From positions 62,001 to 126,000 of the forward strand of contig CAYGKA010000003.1 in the NCBI GenBank assembly GCA_964350445.1: a DNA stretch of 64,000 nt, written 5' to 3'. Positions 34,728-43,574 of this stretch are shown piece after piece. The first letter of the stretch is position 1; every line of letters starts with the position of its first letter. Origin of the DNA: Hwanghaeella sp964350445 (lineage in GTDB: Bacteria > Pseudomonadota > Alphaproteobacteria > UBA8366 > Aestuariispiraceae). Under the pieces are notes generated by a model, which had not been told where the DNA came from, made no database searches, and saw only the letters and a list, made by a program, of their open reading frames with translations. Made by a program: the position numbers and the translations under genes.

Positions 34728-36326
34728 TCAGGCGCCGGCCGGGGCTTCCACCCCGCCTTCCTCTTCAATTTCTTCGCCGTCTCCGGCATTCGCCGCGTCG
34801 AGATCTTCCTGCGTGATCCAGCCGACGGCAACGCGCGCCTGCATGATCATGTCGGTCGCGGTTTCGCTGTCCATCCGGAATTCCCGCAGGATGCCGTCTT
34901 CCCGGCTGGTCAGTTCGTCCGCCACCAAACCGGCGAAATCTTCCAGCGTCTTGATGCCTTCGCGGCCCAGCGCGACGAGCATCGCGTTGTTCAGCCCTTC
35001 AACCGCGGCCAGATCGTCGGCGATGCCCAGATCCTTCAGCTCCTGCTTCAAACGCGCGCTTTCCTCTTCCAGGAAAGTACGGGCGCGGCGGCGAAGCTCT
35101 TCGGCCACGTCTTCGTCGAACCCTTCGATGGAAGCCAGTTCGTCTTCCGGCACATAGGCCACTTCGTCGATTTCAGTGAAGCCTTCCGTCACCAGCAAGC
35201 GGGCGATCACATCGTCCACGTCCAGGGCCGCCATGAAGCGTTCGCTGCGTTCATTGAACTCGGCTTGGCGCTTATCGGATTCCTGTTCCTCGGTCATGAT
35301 GTCGATGTCGAACTCGGTCAGCATCGAGGCGAGGCGCACGTTCTGGCCGCGCCGGCCGATGGCCAGGCTCAACTGATCGTCGGGAACCACGACTTCGATC
35401 TTCGCGGCGTCTTCGTCCATGACGACCTTGGCGACTTCCGCCGGGGCGAGCGCGTTCACGATGAAGGTCGCTTCGTCCTCGCTCCACGGAATGATGTCAA
35501 TCTTTTCACCCTGCAATTCCGCGACGACGGCCTGCACGCGCGAACCGCGCATACCGACGCAGGCGCCGACCGGATCGATCGAGGAGTCGCGGGACAGAAC
35601 GGCGATCTTCGCCCGGCTGCCCGGATCGCGCGCGACGCGCTTGATCTCGATGACGCCGTCGTAGATTTCCGGCACTTCCTGGGCGAACAGTTTCGCCATG
35701 AAAATCGGATGGGTGCGCGACAGGAAAATCTGCGGTCCGCGCTGCTCCTGGCGGACGTCGTAGATATAGGCGCGAACCCGGTCGCCGCGCTTCAGATGCT
35801 CGCGCGGGATGCATTCGTCGCGGCGCATGACCGCTTCGGCCCGGCCCAGATCAATCGTCACGTTGCCGAATTCGACCCGTTTGACGATACCGTTCACGAT
35901 CTCGCCGATCCGATCCTTGTATTCGACATACTGGCGTTCGCGCTCGGCTTCCCGGACGCGCTGAACGATGACCTGCTTGGCGGTCTGGGCGGCGATGCGG
36001 CCGAAATCGATCGGCGGCAGCGGGTCGACCAGGAAATCGCCCACCTGGGCGTCCGGCTTCTTCGCGCGGGCCTGTTCCAAGGTCAGCTGAGTGACCTCGT
36101 TTTCGATCTCGTCGGCGACCTCCAGATACCGGGCCAGGACGATTTCGCCCGACTTGCGGTCGATGGCGGCACGGATGTCATGCTCGTGTCCGTATTTGGA
36201 CCGGCCGGCTTTTTGGATCGCCTGCTCCATCGCTTCGAGGACCAGTTCGCGCTCGATACCCTTCTCGCGCGCGACCGCATCGGCGACGTTCAACATATCC
36301 GTCCTGGTAATGGCGACTGCTTCCAT
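34728..36326 (-). CDS. nusA: Transcription termination/antitermination protein NusA
   Basis: A 532-residue protein that binds RNA polymerase and nascent RNA. An N-terminal polymerase-binding domain (1-130) is followed by an S1 domain, then KH domains with DPGSRAKIAVLSRD and SIDPVGACVGMRGSRVQAVV. Two acidic HhH-type repeats lie near the C-terminus. It is downstream of rimP with a 65-bp gap and upstream of ylxR, as in the classical nusA-infB operon. Confidence 0.97.
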   Translation of the reverse strand: MEAVAITRTDMLNVADAVAREKGIERELVLEAMEQAIQKAGRSKYGHEHDIRAAIDRKSGEIVLARYLEVADEIENEVTQLTLEQARAKKPDAQVGDFLVDPLPPIDFGRIAAQTAKQVIVQRVREAERERQYVEYKDRIGEIVNGIVKRVEFGNVTIDLGRAEAVMRRDECIPREHLKRGDRVRAYIYDVRQEQRGPQIFLSRTHPIFMAKLFAQEVPEIYDGVIEIKRVARDPGSRAKIAVLSRDSSIDPVGACVGMRGSRVQAVVAELQGEKIDIIPWSEDEATFIVNALAPAEVAKVVMDEDAAKIEVVVPDDQLSLAIGRRGQNVRLASMLTEFDIDIMTEEQESDKRQAEFNERSERFMAALDVDDVIARLLVTEGFTEIDEVAYVPEDELASIEGFDEDVAEELRRRARTFLEEESARLKQELKDLGIADDLAAVEGLNNAMLVALGREGIKTLEDFAGLVADELTSREDGILREFRMDSETATDMIMQARVAVGWITQEDLDAANAGDGEEIEEEGGVEAPAGA

Positions 36327-36391
36327 AACGACCTCTGGACTCTCTATTTCGTCTACTCTGTAGCGTCTCTACGACGGAGGGGCGCCGGACC

Positions 36392-36958
36392 TTAGCCCGA
36401 AGCCTTCTCCACTTCCATCATGCCGCCTTGGACGGCGTTTCCATTCGCGCCTTCGCCTTCGAACGAGTCGTCTTCGGACTCGGACCGCGCGGCGGCAATC
36501 AATTCATCGGTCAGGATGAGTTTGGCGTTCCGGATCCCCGCGAAGGGCAGATCGACGGCGTCGCCTTCATGTTCAAGCCGGACGGTTTCCCCGTCCACGC
36601 CGAGCAACCGGCCGCTGAACCGCTTCCTGCCGCCCACCATATGGTGCATTTCAACTTTCGCGTCGAAACCGGCGAAACGCTCGAAATGGGGCAGTTTGGT
36701 CAACGGTCTGTCGATTCCCGGGGAACTGACCTCCAATACATAGGCATCGGTGATCGGATCGTCCACATCCAGAATGGCGGAAACCGCATGACTGATATCG
36801 GCGCAATCCTCGACGCCCATCGGGGCGCCGTCCGAGCGGTCCGCCATGATTTGCAGCGTCTTGCGCTGAGAGCCGGACACGCGGACGCGGACGAGCTCAT
36901 AGCCCATATCCGCCAGCGCCGGTTCGATCAGCGTTTCGATTTTCTGCACGACGTCCAT
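36392..36958 (-). CDS. rimP: Ribosome maturation factor RimP
   Basis: A 188-residue 30S assembly factor. It shows GYELVRVRVSGSQRKTLQIM and the conserved YVLEVSSPGIDRPLTK. The tail after about residue 165 is acidic and longer than in E. coli RimP. It is the first gene of the nusA-infB run and its promoter should lie in the 340-bp space before it. Confidence 0.96.
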   Translation of the reverse strand: MDVVQKIETLIEPALADMGYELVRVRVSGSQRKTLQIMADRSDGAPMGVEDCADISHAVSAILDVDDPITDAYVLEVSSPGIDRPLTKLPHFERFAGFDAKVEMHHMVGGRKRFSGRLLGVDGETVRLEHEGDAVDLPFAGIRNAKLILTDELIAAARSESEDDSFEGEGANGNAVQGGMMEVEKASG

Positions 36959-37298
36959 TCAGGTTCCCAAAGACTATTCCGGGCGGAAGCGGGGTCATTC
37001 GCGGTAAACGGACCGCCGGCCTCCAAACATTAAAAAAGGCGGGCCGGGGGGCCCACCTCCCAACAATCGGTATCGCTGTATCGGAAGACCATCCGACATA
37101 CGATCCGATATATGATCGGTATGGCCGGTGTGATACGCGAAGCGGAAAGAAAAAACAAGCCGTGGCGCGGTCTTTACTGGAACAGGTCCAGCCTGGACTT
37201 GAACATGCTTGGACGGGACTTGAACGGGCCGGCGCCGCAACGGTTCGGTTCGGTTTGGATCGGGTGGGTTCCGACCGCGCTGGGTGGATCGGTTCGGA
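36959..37298. other. 340-bp intergenic region between trmB and rimP
   Basis: It contains the trmB terminator (37032-37056) and should hold the rimP-operon promoter. A dyad CCGAT-N5-ATCGG lies at 37105-37119. The stretch 37245-37311 is rich in GGTTCGG and TTCGGATCA repeats that run into the trmB stop. No gene was found. Confidence 0.5.
37032..37056 (-). terminator. Intrinsic terminator, minus strand, downstream of trmB
   Basis: On the minus strand GGTGGGCC and GGCCCGCC pair around a C-rich loop and are followed by six T residues. It lies about 240 bp past trmB and upstream of rimP. Confidence 0.75.
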
Positions 37299-38003
37299 TC
37301 AATTCGGATCAGGCCGGCGCAGGAAGCGCAGGTAGTGCGGCCGGCCGGCAAGCGACTTGCGTTCATAGCGCGTCGGCTGCCAGTCGTCGGGCCGGTTCAG
37401 CCAATCCGTGGACCGCTCGGCCAGCCAGTCGAAGTCCCGGCACTGCGTCATATGGGCCAAAATCCAGTCCAGATAACCCGGATGGTCGGTGGCGATGCGC
37501 AACTCGCCGCCCGGGCGCAGGACCCGCGCCAGTTCGGGAAGGTTTTCCGGCCCGACGAACCGCCGCGCCCAATGACGCCGCTTCGGCCAGGGGTCCGGGA
37601 ACAGAACGAAAACCCGGTCGAGCGCGCCGGGTTGCAGGGCCGCCATCAGCAGACGGGCGTCGTCGGCCAGAAGGCGGATATTGGTCAAGCCGCCCTCCTC
37701 GACCGCGGAAAGCAGCTTCGCGACGCCGTTGATGAAGGGTTCGCAGCCCAGGAAACCGATTTCCGGGTTGCGCTCCGCCAGGGCGGCAAGATGCTCGCCG
37801 CCGCCGAACCCGACTTCCAGCCAAACCTTTTCCACCGGCGTGTCGAACACCGTCGCGGGGTCCAGGTTCGGCCGGTCGGTCGGCACGGTTATCGACGGCA
37901 GCAGGGTTTCGACCAGGGTCAGCCGGCCGGCCCGCAACGGCCGTCCTTTGCGGCGCCCGTAAAATTTCGGGGCGCCGTCAGGAGCGTTTTTCGATTCTGT
38001 CAT
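37299..38003 (-). CDS. trmB: tRNA (guanine-46-N7)-methyltransferase
   Basis: A 234-residue SAM enzyme that makes m7G46 in tRNA. The SAM loop is VWLEVGFGGGEHLAALAER and the family motif is VFVLFPDPWPKRRHWARR. It begins 54 bp after metK on the same strand, the usual alphaproteobacterial pairing of the SAM-making enzyme with a SAM-using one. Confidence 0.96.
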   Translation of the reverse strand: MTESKNAPDGAPKFYGRRKGRPLRAGRLTLVETLLPSITVPTDRPNLDPATVFDTPVEKVWLEVGFGGGEHLAALAERNPEIGFLGCEPFINGVAKLLSAVEEGGLTNIRLLADDARLLMAALQPGALDRVFVLFPDPWPKRRHWARRFVGPENLPELARVLRPGGELRIATDHPGYLDWILAHMTQCRDFDWLAERSTDWLNRPDDWQPTRYERKSLAGRPHYLRFLRRPDPN

Positions 38004-38057
38004 GGCTTTGGCGAGGCCCTCCGCGCTTCCCTTGCGGGAGAGCGCGGCGCAGGACGG

Positions 38058-39242
38058 TCAGGTCAGGGCGGCTTTCAGATCGTCGGCGAGATCCGTGCGT
38101 TCCCAGCTGAAATGGCCTTCCGGCGTCGGCTCGCGGCCGAAATGGCCATAGGCCGAGCTCGGCGCATAGATGCCGCGGGCAAGGTCCAGCTTCTCGCGGA
38201 TGCCGCGGGGGCTGAGGTCCATCACCTCGTTGATCGCGCCGACCAGGCGGCTTTCCTCGACCGTGCCGGTGCCGCCCAGATTGACGTAGAGCGACAGCGG
38301 TTTGGAAACGCCGATCGCATAGGCGACCTGGATGACGCAGCGTTCCGCCAGTCCCGCGGCGACCACGTTCTTGGCGACATAGCGCGCGGCATAGGCGGCC
38401 GACCGGTCGACCTTCGTCGGATCCTTGCCGGAGAACGCACCGCCGCCATGGGGCGCGGCGCCGCCATAGGTATCGACGATGATCTTGCGCCCGGTCAGGC
38501 CGGCGTCGCCGTCGGGACCGCCGATCACGAACCGGCCCGTCGGGTTGACGTAGAATTCGTCTTCCGGCGGCATCCAGCCGGCGGGCAGGACCTTTTCCAC
38601 ATGGGCGCGGACAAGCTCGCGGATATCTTCCTGTTCCATGTGTTCGGCGTGTTGGGTCGACACCACGACCGAGGTCGCGCGGACCGGCACGCCGTCCTCG
38701 TACATCAAGGTCACCTGACTTTTCGAATCCGGGCCCAAGCCGCTGTTGCGGTCGGCATGGCGGGTGGCGGCCAGGTCCTGAAGAATTTTATGGCTGAAAT
38801 GGATCGGGGCGGGCATCAGGACGTCGGTTTCGCGGCAGGCGAAGCCGAACATCAGGCCCTGGTCGCCGGCGCCCTCATCCTTGTTCCCGGCGGCGTCGAC
38901 GCCTTGGGCGATATCCGCGGACTGGGCGTGGAGGTAGATTTGAACCTCGGCCGTCTCGTGGTGGAAGCCTTCCTGCTCGTAACCGATATCCTTCACCGCC
39001 GCGCGGGCCAGCTTTTCGATCTGCGCCTTGTCGACGCCGTCGCCGTCCATCAGATGCGAGGGGCCGCGGACTTCGCCGGCCAGAATGATACGGTTTGTCG
39101 TGGTCAGCGTTTCGCAGGCGACGCGCGCACCCGGATCGGCGTTCAAGAAAAGATCGACCACCTCGTCGGAAATTCGATCGCAGACCTTGTCTGGATGTCC
39201 TTCGGAAACCGATTCACTGGTGAAGAGAAAATTGGTGGCCAT
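38058..39242 (-). CDS. metK: S-adenosylmethionine synthetase
   Basis: A 394-residue enzyme forming SAM from methionine and ATP. It shows FTSESVSEGHPDKVCDRISD at the N-terminus, GAGDQGLMFGFA in the centre and GGGAFSGKDPTKVDRSAAY near the C-terminus. The ATG at 39242 starts the conserved sequence. The 164 bp upstream were examined for a SAM riboswitch, but none could be recognised by eye. Confidence 0.98.
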   Translation of the reverse strand: MATNFLFTSESVSEGHPDKVCDRISDEVVDLFLNADPGARVACETLTTTNRIILAGEVRGPSHLMDGDGVDKAQIEKLARAAVKDIGYEQEGFHHETAEVQIYLHAQSADIAQGVDAAGNKDEGAGDQGLMFGFACRETDVLMPAPIHFSHKILQDLAATRHADRNSGLGPDSKSQVTLMYEDGVPVRATSVVVSTQHAEHMEQEDIRELVRAHVEKVLPAGWMPPEDEFYVNPTGRFVIGGPDGDAGLTGRKIIVDTYGGAAPHGGGAFSGKDPTKVDRSAAYAARYVAKNVVAAGLAERCVIQVAYAIGVSKPLSLYVNLGGTGTVEESRLVGAINEVMDLSPRGIREKLDLARGIYAPSSAYGHFGREPTPEGHFSWERTDLADDLKAALT

Positions 39243-39406
39243 GGCAACGCTTTTCCTATTTTCGGACAGTTCTACATGGGGCGTGACGACACGTCCGGCG
39301 GTCGGGAGACACACCGGAGCCCGGCGATATTGCAGGATGAACTTGCCGCGTCAAGGTCGCGGTTGCCGCAACAAGTCCATAGCCGGTCATTTCGTTTGCG
39401 TTTCGG

Positions 39407-41047
39407 TCAAGGCGCCTGGGTCTTGCCGGCATCCCGATGAAGCCAAACCGCCATGCCGGCCAGCCAGATCAGCAGCACCAGAAAAATGGCGTCGCCCGCC
39501 TTGGCGTAAAGGGTCGGCGGCAGGGCGCGGGGCAGGCGGATGTCCAGCACGCCGGGTTCCACCAGCGGGATGCGGCCGAGTTCCCGTCCAAACGCGTCGA
39601 AGGCGGCGGTTATCCCGGTATTGGTGACCCGGACCAGCGGCAGGCCTTCTTCCACCGCGCGCAGCCGCGCCATGGTCAGATGCTGGTGCGGGCCTGCCGT
39701 CTTGCCGTACCAGGCGTCGTTGGTCAGGTTCAGCAGCCAGGCCGGCCGCCCGTCGGTGCCGGAAACCACGGCGCCCGGAAATATCGCCTCGTAACAGACC
39801 AGCGGGCTGAACGGCGGCAGGCCCGGCAGGCTGACGGTTCGGGGGCCGGGACCGGGAGAATAGTCGACCGACCCGGCGGTGATCTTGTCTATGCCGATCA
39901 CGGACCGGAAGGGAACGTATTCGCCGAAGGGAACGAGATGGGCCTTGTCGTAAGTCGCCGCGACGGCCCCCCGTTCATCCAGGGCAACGACGGAGTTGTG
40001 GAGCGAGAAGGGCGTGTCCACCCGGCGCGGCGCGCCGGTGATCAGGTGGCCGCCCTGTGGGATGATGCGGGTGGCCGCCGCGCGGGCGGGACCGTCGTCT
40101 TCCAGGAAAAAGGCGGCTGCCGTTTCCGGCCAGATCACATGCGTCACCCAGTCCGGCCGGTCCGTCTTGCTCAATTCCAGATGGCGCATGAAATTCGGCC
40201 CGCGCAGGTCGCGCTGCCATTTCTGCCGCTGCGGGATATTCGCCTGCACCAGGCGCAGACCGATGCCGGGCACGTCGGCGATGCCGATGCCGGGGGCGCT
40301 CGCCAGCCGAAAGGCGCCGCTGGCCGCGACGGCGGCGGGCAGGGCCAGGGCAAGCGCGACGGCCGCCTGACGCCGCCGCACGGACGGTTTGCGAGTGCCC
40401 GCTCCGGCGGCCATTGCCGGCAGGACGGCGCTCGCCACCGCCAGCGCGGACAAACCATAGATGCCGATCCAGGCAGCGGCCTGGATCATCGCGTCCGTCC
40501 CCGCCCAGGCATGGCCCAGCAGATTCCAGGGAAAACCCGTCAGGACATGGCCGCGCAGCCATTCGAACAAAATCCAGGATGCCGCGAAAGCCATCGCGCG
40601 GGCCGGGCCGGGGGCGGCGAGGCGGGACGTCAGTCCGGCCAGCCCGGTGAAAATCGCCAGGCCGGCGGGCAGGCCCAGGGCGGCGAAAGGCACCATCCAC
40701 CAAAGCCGGTCCGAGAAGACCAGCAGCGCGTTGCTGATCCAATACAGGCTGGCCGCGTAGAGCCCGAAACCGAAACACCAGCCGATCAGAAAGGCCTGAC
40801 GTTTGCGCTTGGCGCCGTCCAGCATCCAGACCAGCAGGGGCAGGGTGACCCAGAGAACGGGGAAGGCGAAGGCCGGCGGCAGCGCAAGGCTGGACAGAAT
40901 GCCGAGCAGGACGGCCGTGCCGTATCGACGCCAGCCGCGCAGCGACCCCGCCCGCCGGCATGCGCCGTCCAACCGTTCCCAGACCGCGCCGGGCCCTTCG
41001 GTGGAAAAACCGGCCGACAAGGCGGTTTGCACGCCCTCTACGGACAC
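39407..41047 (-). CDS. lnt: Apolipoprotein N-acyltransferase
   Basis: A 546-residue inner-membrane enzyme that adds the third acyl chain to lipoproteins. The first half has several membrane helices. The second half is a nitrilase-like domain with the catalytic Glu in VIWPETAAAFF, Lys in YDKAHLVPFGEYVPF and Cys in FSPLVCYEAIFPG. One more membrane helix precedes the C-terminus. It starts four bases after the corC stop, so the two are almost certainly co-translated. Confidence 0.96.
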   Translation of the reverse strand: MSVEGVQTALSAGFSTEGPGAVWERLDGACRRAGSLRGWRRYGTAVLLGILSSLALPPAFAFPVLWVTLPLLVWMLDGAKRKRQAFLIGWCFGFGLYAASLYWISNALLVFSDRLWWMVPFAALGLPAGLAIFTGLAGLTSRLAAPGPARAMAFAASWILFEWLRGHVLTGFPWNLLGHAWAGTDAMIQAAAWIGIYGLSALAVASAVLPAMAAGAGTRKPSVRRRQAAVALALALPAAVAASGAFRLASAPGIGIADVPGIGLRLVQANIPQRQKWQRDLRGPNFMRHLELSKTDRPDWVTHVIWPETAAAFFLEDDGPARAAATRIIPQGGHLITGAPRRVDTPFSLHNSVVALDERGAVAATYDKAHLVPFGEYVPFRSVIGIDKITAGSVDYSPGPGPRTVSLPGLPPFSPLVCYEAIFPGAVVSGTDGRPAWLLNLTNDAWYGKTAGPHQHLTMARLRAVEEGLPLVRVTNTGITAAFDAFGRELGRIPLVEPGVLDIRLPRALPPTLYAKAGDAIFLVLLIWLAGMAVWLHRDAGKTQAP

Positions 41048-41051
41048 GGGA

Positions 41052-41966
41052 TCAGCCCCATGCCTGTTTCTGTTCGGGCAAATTCCGCAGCTTCAACCGT
41101 TTGATGCGCCGGGGATCGGCGTCCAGGACCTCGAACTCGACGCCGCTGGCCTCGTGGTGGATCAACTCGCCCCGGCTCGGGACGCGCCCGGCGAGGGTGA
41201 AGACCAATCCGCCCAACGTGTCGATGTCCTCGTCGCGTTCCTCTTCGTCCAGGATAGGCCCAAAGGCCTCTTCCAAGGTCTCGATCGGCGTGCGCGCATC
41301 GGCCAGCACGGTGCCGTCGTCGGCGGCTTCCATCTGCGGGCCCGCGACGATGTCGTGTTCGTCCTCGATCTCGCCGACGATTTCTTCGACAAGGTCCTCA
41401 ATCGTCACCAGCCCGTCGATGCCGCCGAATTCGTCGACGACCAGCGCCATGTGCCGGCGCTGCAGGCGCATCTGCAGCAACAGGTCCAGCACGCGCATCG
41501 ACGGCGCGACGATCAGGGTCTGGCGCATGATGTCGCGCAGGGAAAACGTCTCCCGCTCCCGCCCCTCGGCAGTTTTCGCGAGCATGCCCAGGATGTCCTT
41601 GATGTGGACCATGCCCAGAATGTCGTCCATCGCCTCGCGGTAGACAGGATAGCGGGAATGCGGGTGGGTCACGACCTGCTGGACCAGATCCTCCAGCGGG
41701 GTGGTGACTTCGAAACCAATGATATCCGCGCGCGGCACCATGACGTCATAGGCCGTCATCTCGCCGAATTTCAGGATATTGGCGATCAGGGCGCGTTCAT
41801 CCGAGGCGATCGGGGTTTCGCGGTCCTCGCTCTCCTCGATCAATTCCTCGAAAGCGTCACGCAAATGGGATTCGCCGCCGCGCCCAAGAAGGCTGCGCAG
41901 CAATCCGAACAGGCCGCTGCGTTTGGCAGAGTCGCCGTTTTCCGATGTTTGAACGTCGTCAGCCAT
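41052..41966 (-). CDS. corC: CorC/HlyC-type CBS-domain protein
   Basis: A 304-residue cytoplasmic protein with two CBS domains (about 80-195; MVPRADIIGFEV and VDEFGGIDGLVTIEDLVEEI) and a C-terminal CorC_HlyC transporter-associated domain. It lacks the membrane domain seen in longer relatives. It is linked to divalent cation efflux in other bacteria, but the activity is not certain. Its start shares one base with the ybeY stop. Confidence 0.9.
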   Translation of the reverse strand: MADDVQTSENGDSAKRSGLFGLLRSLLGRGGESHLRDAFEELIEESEDRETPIASDERALIANILKFGEMTAYDVMVPRADIIGFEVTTPLEDLVQQVVTHPHSRYPVYREAMDDILGMVHIKDILGMLAKTAEGRERETFSLRDIMRQTLIVAPSMRVLDLLLQMRLQRRHMALVVDEFGGIDGLVTIEDLVEEIVGEIEDEHDIVAGPQMEAADDGTVLADARTPIETLEEAFGPILDEEERDEDIDTLGGLVFTLAGRVPSRGELIHHEASGVEFEVLDADPRRIKRLKLRNLPEQKQAWG

Positions 41967-42541
41967 TATGGGCGCTCCCGCATCGGGTGAATTGCGGCGC
42001 CGTTTTCAACAATCATATCTTCCGCTTCATCTTCCAGGGCATCGGACCCCGCATAGGGATCGGCCACGCCGAGCCCCGCCAGGATACGTGTCTCCGTTGA
42101 TTCCATTTCCTCGGCTTCCGCCTTTTCGATGTGGTCATAGCCGAGCAGGTGCAAAACCCCGTGCACCACAAGATGCCTTAGATGGTCATCCAGGGTCTTG
42201 CCGTCCAGGGCGGCTTCCCGCTCCAGCGTTTCGCGGGCAAGCGCGATGTCGCCCAGGAAATCGGGTTCGTCGGGGATTGCCGGCATATCGGACGGGAAAG
42301 ACAGCACGTTGGTCGGGCTGTCCTTGCCGCGCCAGTCGCGGTTCAGGGTCCTGACCGTCGCGTCGTCGGCCATCAGGATGCTCAACGCAAAGGCCGTTTG
42401 ACGCGCAGATGGGGGTTCCTCGTCCTCATCGGCAAGATCCGCACCGGCAATGGCCGCTTCCGCCGCGGCATGCGCGGTCGCCTCGTCGTCGGCGGACCAG
42501 CCGTCGCCGCGGGTGAAATCGATTTCAAGCTTAGGGGTCAC
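41966..42541 (-). CDS. ybeY: Endoribonuclease YbeY (rRNA maturation)
   Basis: A 191-residue metal-dependent RNase. The zinc motif H-x3-H-x5-H is seen in HLVVHGVLHLLGYDHIEKA near residue 130. RDWRGKDSPTNVLSFP is also typical. An acidic insertion near residues 35-45 and an extended C-terminus make it slightly longer than usual. It lies between phoH and corC, the standard neighbourhood. Confidence 0.94.
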   Translation of the reverse strand: MTPKLEIDFTRGDGWSADDEATAHAAAEAAIAGADLADEDEEPPSARQTAFALSILMADDATVRTLNRDWRGKDSPTNVLSFPSDMPAIPDEPDFLGDIALARETLEREAALDGKTLDDHLRHLVVHGVLHLLGYDHIEKAEAEEMESTETRILAGLGVADPYAGSDALEDEAEDMIVENGAAIHPMRERP

Positions 42542-42572
42542 GCGTTGTTTCCGTGCTCTACCGCATCAGGCT

Positions 42573-43574
42573 CTATGTTTCGGAGGCGGGCATGGCCTTG
42601 TCCCGCGCGTCATACGCCTTAACGATGCGGGAGACCAGGGGGTGGCGGACGACGTCCTGATCGCTGAAGCGGACGGTCGCGATGCCCTTGACGCCTTCCA
42701 ACGTGTCCAGCGCGTCGGCCAAGCCCGATCTTTGGCCGCGCGGCAGGTCGATTTGGCTCAAATCGCCGGTGATCACCATCTGGCTGCCCTCGCCCAGGCG
42801 GGTCAGGAACATCTTCATTTGAACCGGCGTGGTGTTCTGCGCTTCGTCGAGCAGGACGAAGGCGTTTTTCAGCGTCCGTCCGCGCATGAAGGCCAGCGGG
42901 GCCACTTCGATCTCGCCGCTTTCCAGTTTGCGGGTGACCTGGTCGGAGGGCAGGTTTTCGTAAAGCGCGTCGTAGATCGGCCGCATATAGGGGTCGACCT
43001 TCTCCTTCATGTCGCCGGGCAGGAAGCCCAGCCGTTCGCCCGCCTCGACCGCCGGTCGTGACAGGATGATGCGCTCGATCTGTCCGCTGACCAGTTGGGC
43101 AACAGCGGCACAGACGGCCAAATAGGTCTTCCCGGTACCGGCCGGGCCGACACCGAAGACCAATTCGTCCCGCAGCATGGCTTCCATATAGTTCGCCTGC
43201 AGCGGGGACCGCGCCTTGATCTGCCGGCGCTTGGTGCGCAGCACCGGTTCGCTTTCCCCGAACAGGTCGGTGGGGCTTCCGGCCATCCGCACCGCGGCGT
43301 CCACGTCGCCCGGCTCCAACTCGTCGCCGGCCTTCAGGCGCTGGTAAAGGCGCATCAAGGCAATCCGGGCCAAGTCGATGGCGTCTTGCGGACCCTCGAT
43401 GGTGACCTGATTGCCGCGGTTGATGAGTTGCACGCCCAGGGATTGTTCTATCCGGACCAGGTGTTTGTCGTGTTCCCCGAACAACAGGGGAAGAAGGCGA
43501 TTGTCGTCGAACTGAATCAAAGTGGGCACCATGGCTTGGCGGGAACCTTTGGGAAGCGACGAAATCTGATTCAA
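42573..43574 (-). CDS. phoH: PhoH-like ATPase
   Basis: A 333-residue protein. The Walker A motif is FGVGPAGTGKTYLAVCAAVA near residue 143. The downstream motifs AFVLLDEAQNTTPVQMKMFL and MVITGDLSQIDLPRG are diagnostic. It is thought to act in RNA metabolism with YbeY. Its start codon overlaps the miaB stop by four bases and it precedes ybeY by 31 bp. Confidence 0.94.
   Translation of the reverse strand: MNQISSLPKGSRQAMVPTLIQFDDNRLLPLLFGEHDKHLVRIEQSLGVQLINRGNQVTIEGPQDAIDLARIALMRLYQRLKAGDELEPGDVDAAVRMAGSPTDLFGESEPVLRTKRRQIKARSPLQANYMEAMLRDELVFGVGPAGTGKTYLAVCAAVAQLVSGQIERIILSRPAVEAGERLGFLPGDMKEKVDPYMRPIYDALYENLPSDQVTRKLESGEIEVAPLAFMRGRTLKNAFVLLDEAQNTTPVQMKMFLTRLGEGSQMVITGDLSQIDLPRGQRSGLADALDTLEGVKGIATVRFSDQDVVRHPLVSRIVKAYDARDKAMPASET

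Noticed and set aside
39243..39406. SAM riboswitch in the metK leader
   Set aside because: The region was read for a known SAM-sensing fold, but no recognisable consensus helices or conserved core could be identified by eye. A covariance-model search would settle it.
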